From: Tychonema litorale BBK16
GTDB taxonomy: Bacteria > Cyanobacteriota > Cyanobacteriia > Cyanobacteriales > Microcoleaceae
Assembly (NCBI RefSeq): GCF_021648855.1
Contig: NZ_JAKJHX010000131.1
Location: forward strand, 1-14,375
Length of the DNA: 14,375 nt
Direction of reading: 5' to 3'
Both the position numbers and the translations under genes were made by a program. The notes under the pieces are model-generated. The model saw only the letters and a program-made list of their open reading frames with translations. It was not told the DNA's origin and did not search any database. This document shows positions 14,205 to 14,375 of the stretch, piece after piece. Every line of letters begins with the position of its first letter. Position 1 is the first letter of the stretch.

Positions 14205-14375
14205 TTTCTCGTTCTTAATTATGCTCCTGCAATTCCTCTGTCATATCAAATCTGTTTGCATCGGAATGATATAAACTGAGGAAAGAAACGGAGGAGACGG
14301 CAGTGCCGTGTCCCTACAATTGAGCGGTAGGGACAAAGTCGGAGGCCAAGCGGTCTTAGGAAGACAACCGCCTCA
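14205..14375. other. Right-edge intergenic sequence
   Basis: Contains the dispersed repeat copy and a GCGGTCTT/AAGAC-type hairpin but no reading frame that I can support. A gene may start beyond the edge. Confidence 0.6.
14290..14334. repeat. Dispersed palindromic repeat, copy 3
   Basis: The 28-base left arm (14290-14317) is identical to the left arm of copy 1 at 7654-7681. The right side is reduced to GTAGGGAC (14327-14334), with a different loop (AATTGAGCG). Beyond it, 14341-14375 contains GCGGTCTT and AAGACAACCGC, which can form a second imperfect hairpin before the window ends. Confidence 0.85.

Overview
The window reads as chromosomal DNA of a cyanobacterium, probably filamentous. The palindrome GCGATCGC (HIP1) recurs at least ten times, for example near 3594, 4225, 5452, 5491, 8765, 10909, 11082, 11352, 11750 and 12969. 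There are several heptamer tandem repeats, dispersed GTAGGGAC-type palindromes, acyl-lipid desaturase-like proteins, a cyanobacterial-type RRM glycine-rich RNA-binding protein and a y-type-like thioredoxin. Genus is not determinable by eye; a Microcoleus/Oscillatoria-like organism is a guess. No phage genes, rRNA or CRISPR array is visible.

Layout. (1) 1-56 is a perfect GGGCATG heptamer array. (2) 100-3820, all on the minus strand: a three-His-box fatty acid desaturase, a small membrane-protein gene split by a 389-bp IS200/IS605-type remnant (TnpB C-terminus plus both hairpin ends), and an ABC half-exporter. (3) 3978-4450: a 46-residue single-span protein on the minus strand, then tRNA-Gly(GCC) with a promoter and a hairpin terminator. 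(4) 4674-6348: a two-gene plus-strand unit of a Cys-rich two-span membrane protein and a ProA-like protein whose catalytic cysteine position is Val. (5) 6351-8951: two heptamer arrays, a second desaturase, a palindromic repeat cluster and, convergent to it, a cyclopropane-synthase-like methyltransferase. (6) 9378-11946 and on to 12338, plus strand: a [2Fe-2S] ferredoxin-class III cyclase fusion, an RRM protein, a single-domain SpoT-like HD hydrolase, and a papain-fold toxin-like protein followed by a probable immunity partner. (7) 12404-14204: fabG (minus) divergent from thioredoxin (plus), then a His/Asp-rich membrane protein. (8) 14290 onward: another copy of the dispersed palindrome.

How the genes may work together. 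Two desaturases, a CFA-synthase-like enzyme and FabG give the region a lipid-modification flavour, but they lie in separate transcription units and this is co-location, not a proven pathway. The cyclase fusion and the HD hydrolase are two nucleotide second-messenger proteins flanking the RRM gene. The toxin-like/immunity-like pair looks like a stand-alone polymorphic-toxin module.

Best candidates for something new: the redox-domain cyclase with a substituted base-recognition lysine; the Cys-less ProA paralogue paired with a Cys-rich membrane protein; the CFA-like enzyme with Glu replaced by Cys in its active-site motif; the orphan papain-fold/immunity pair; and the miniature TnpB remnant whose removal rejoins a host reading frame. 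Several long reading frames use TTG or GTG only because they are extended upstream; where an internal ATG had better support I moved the start and said so.
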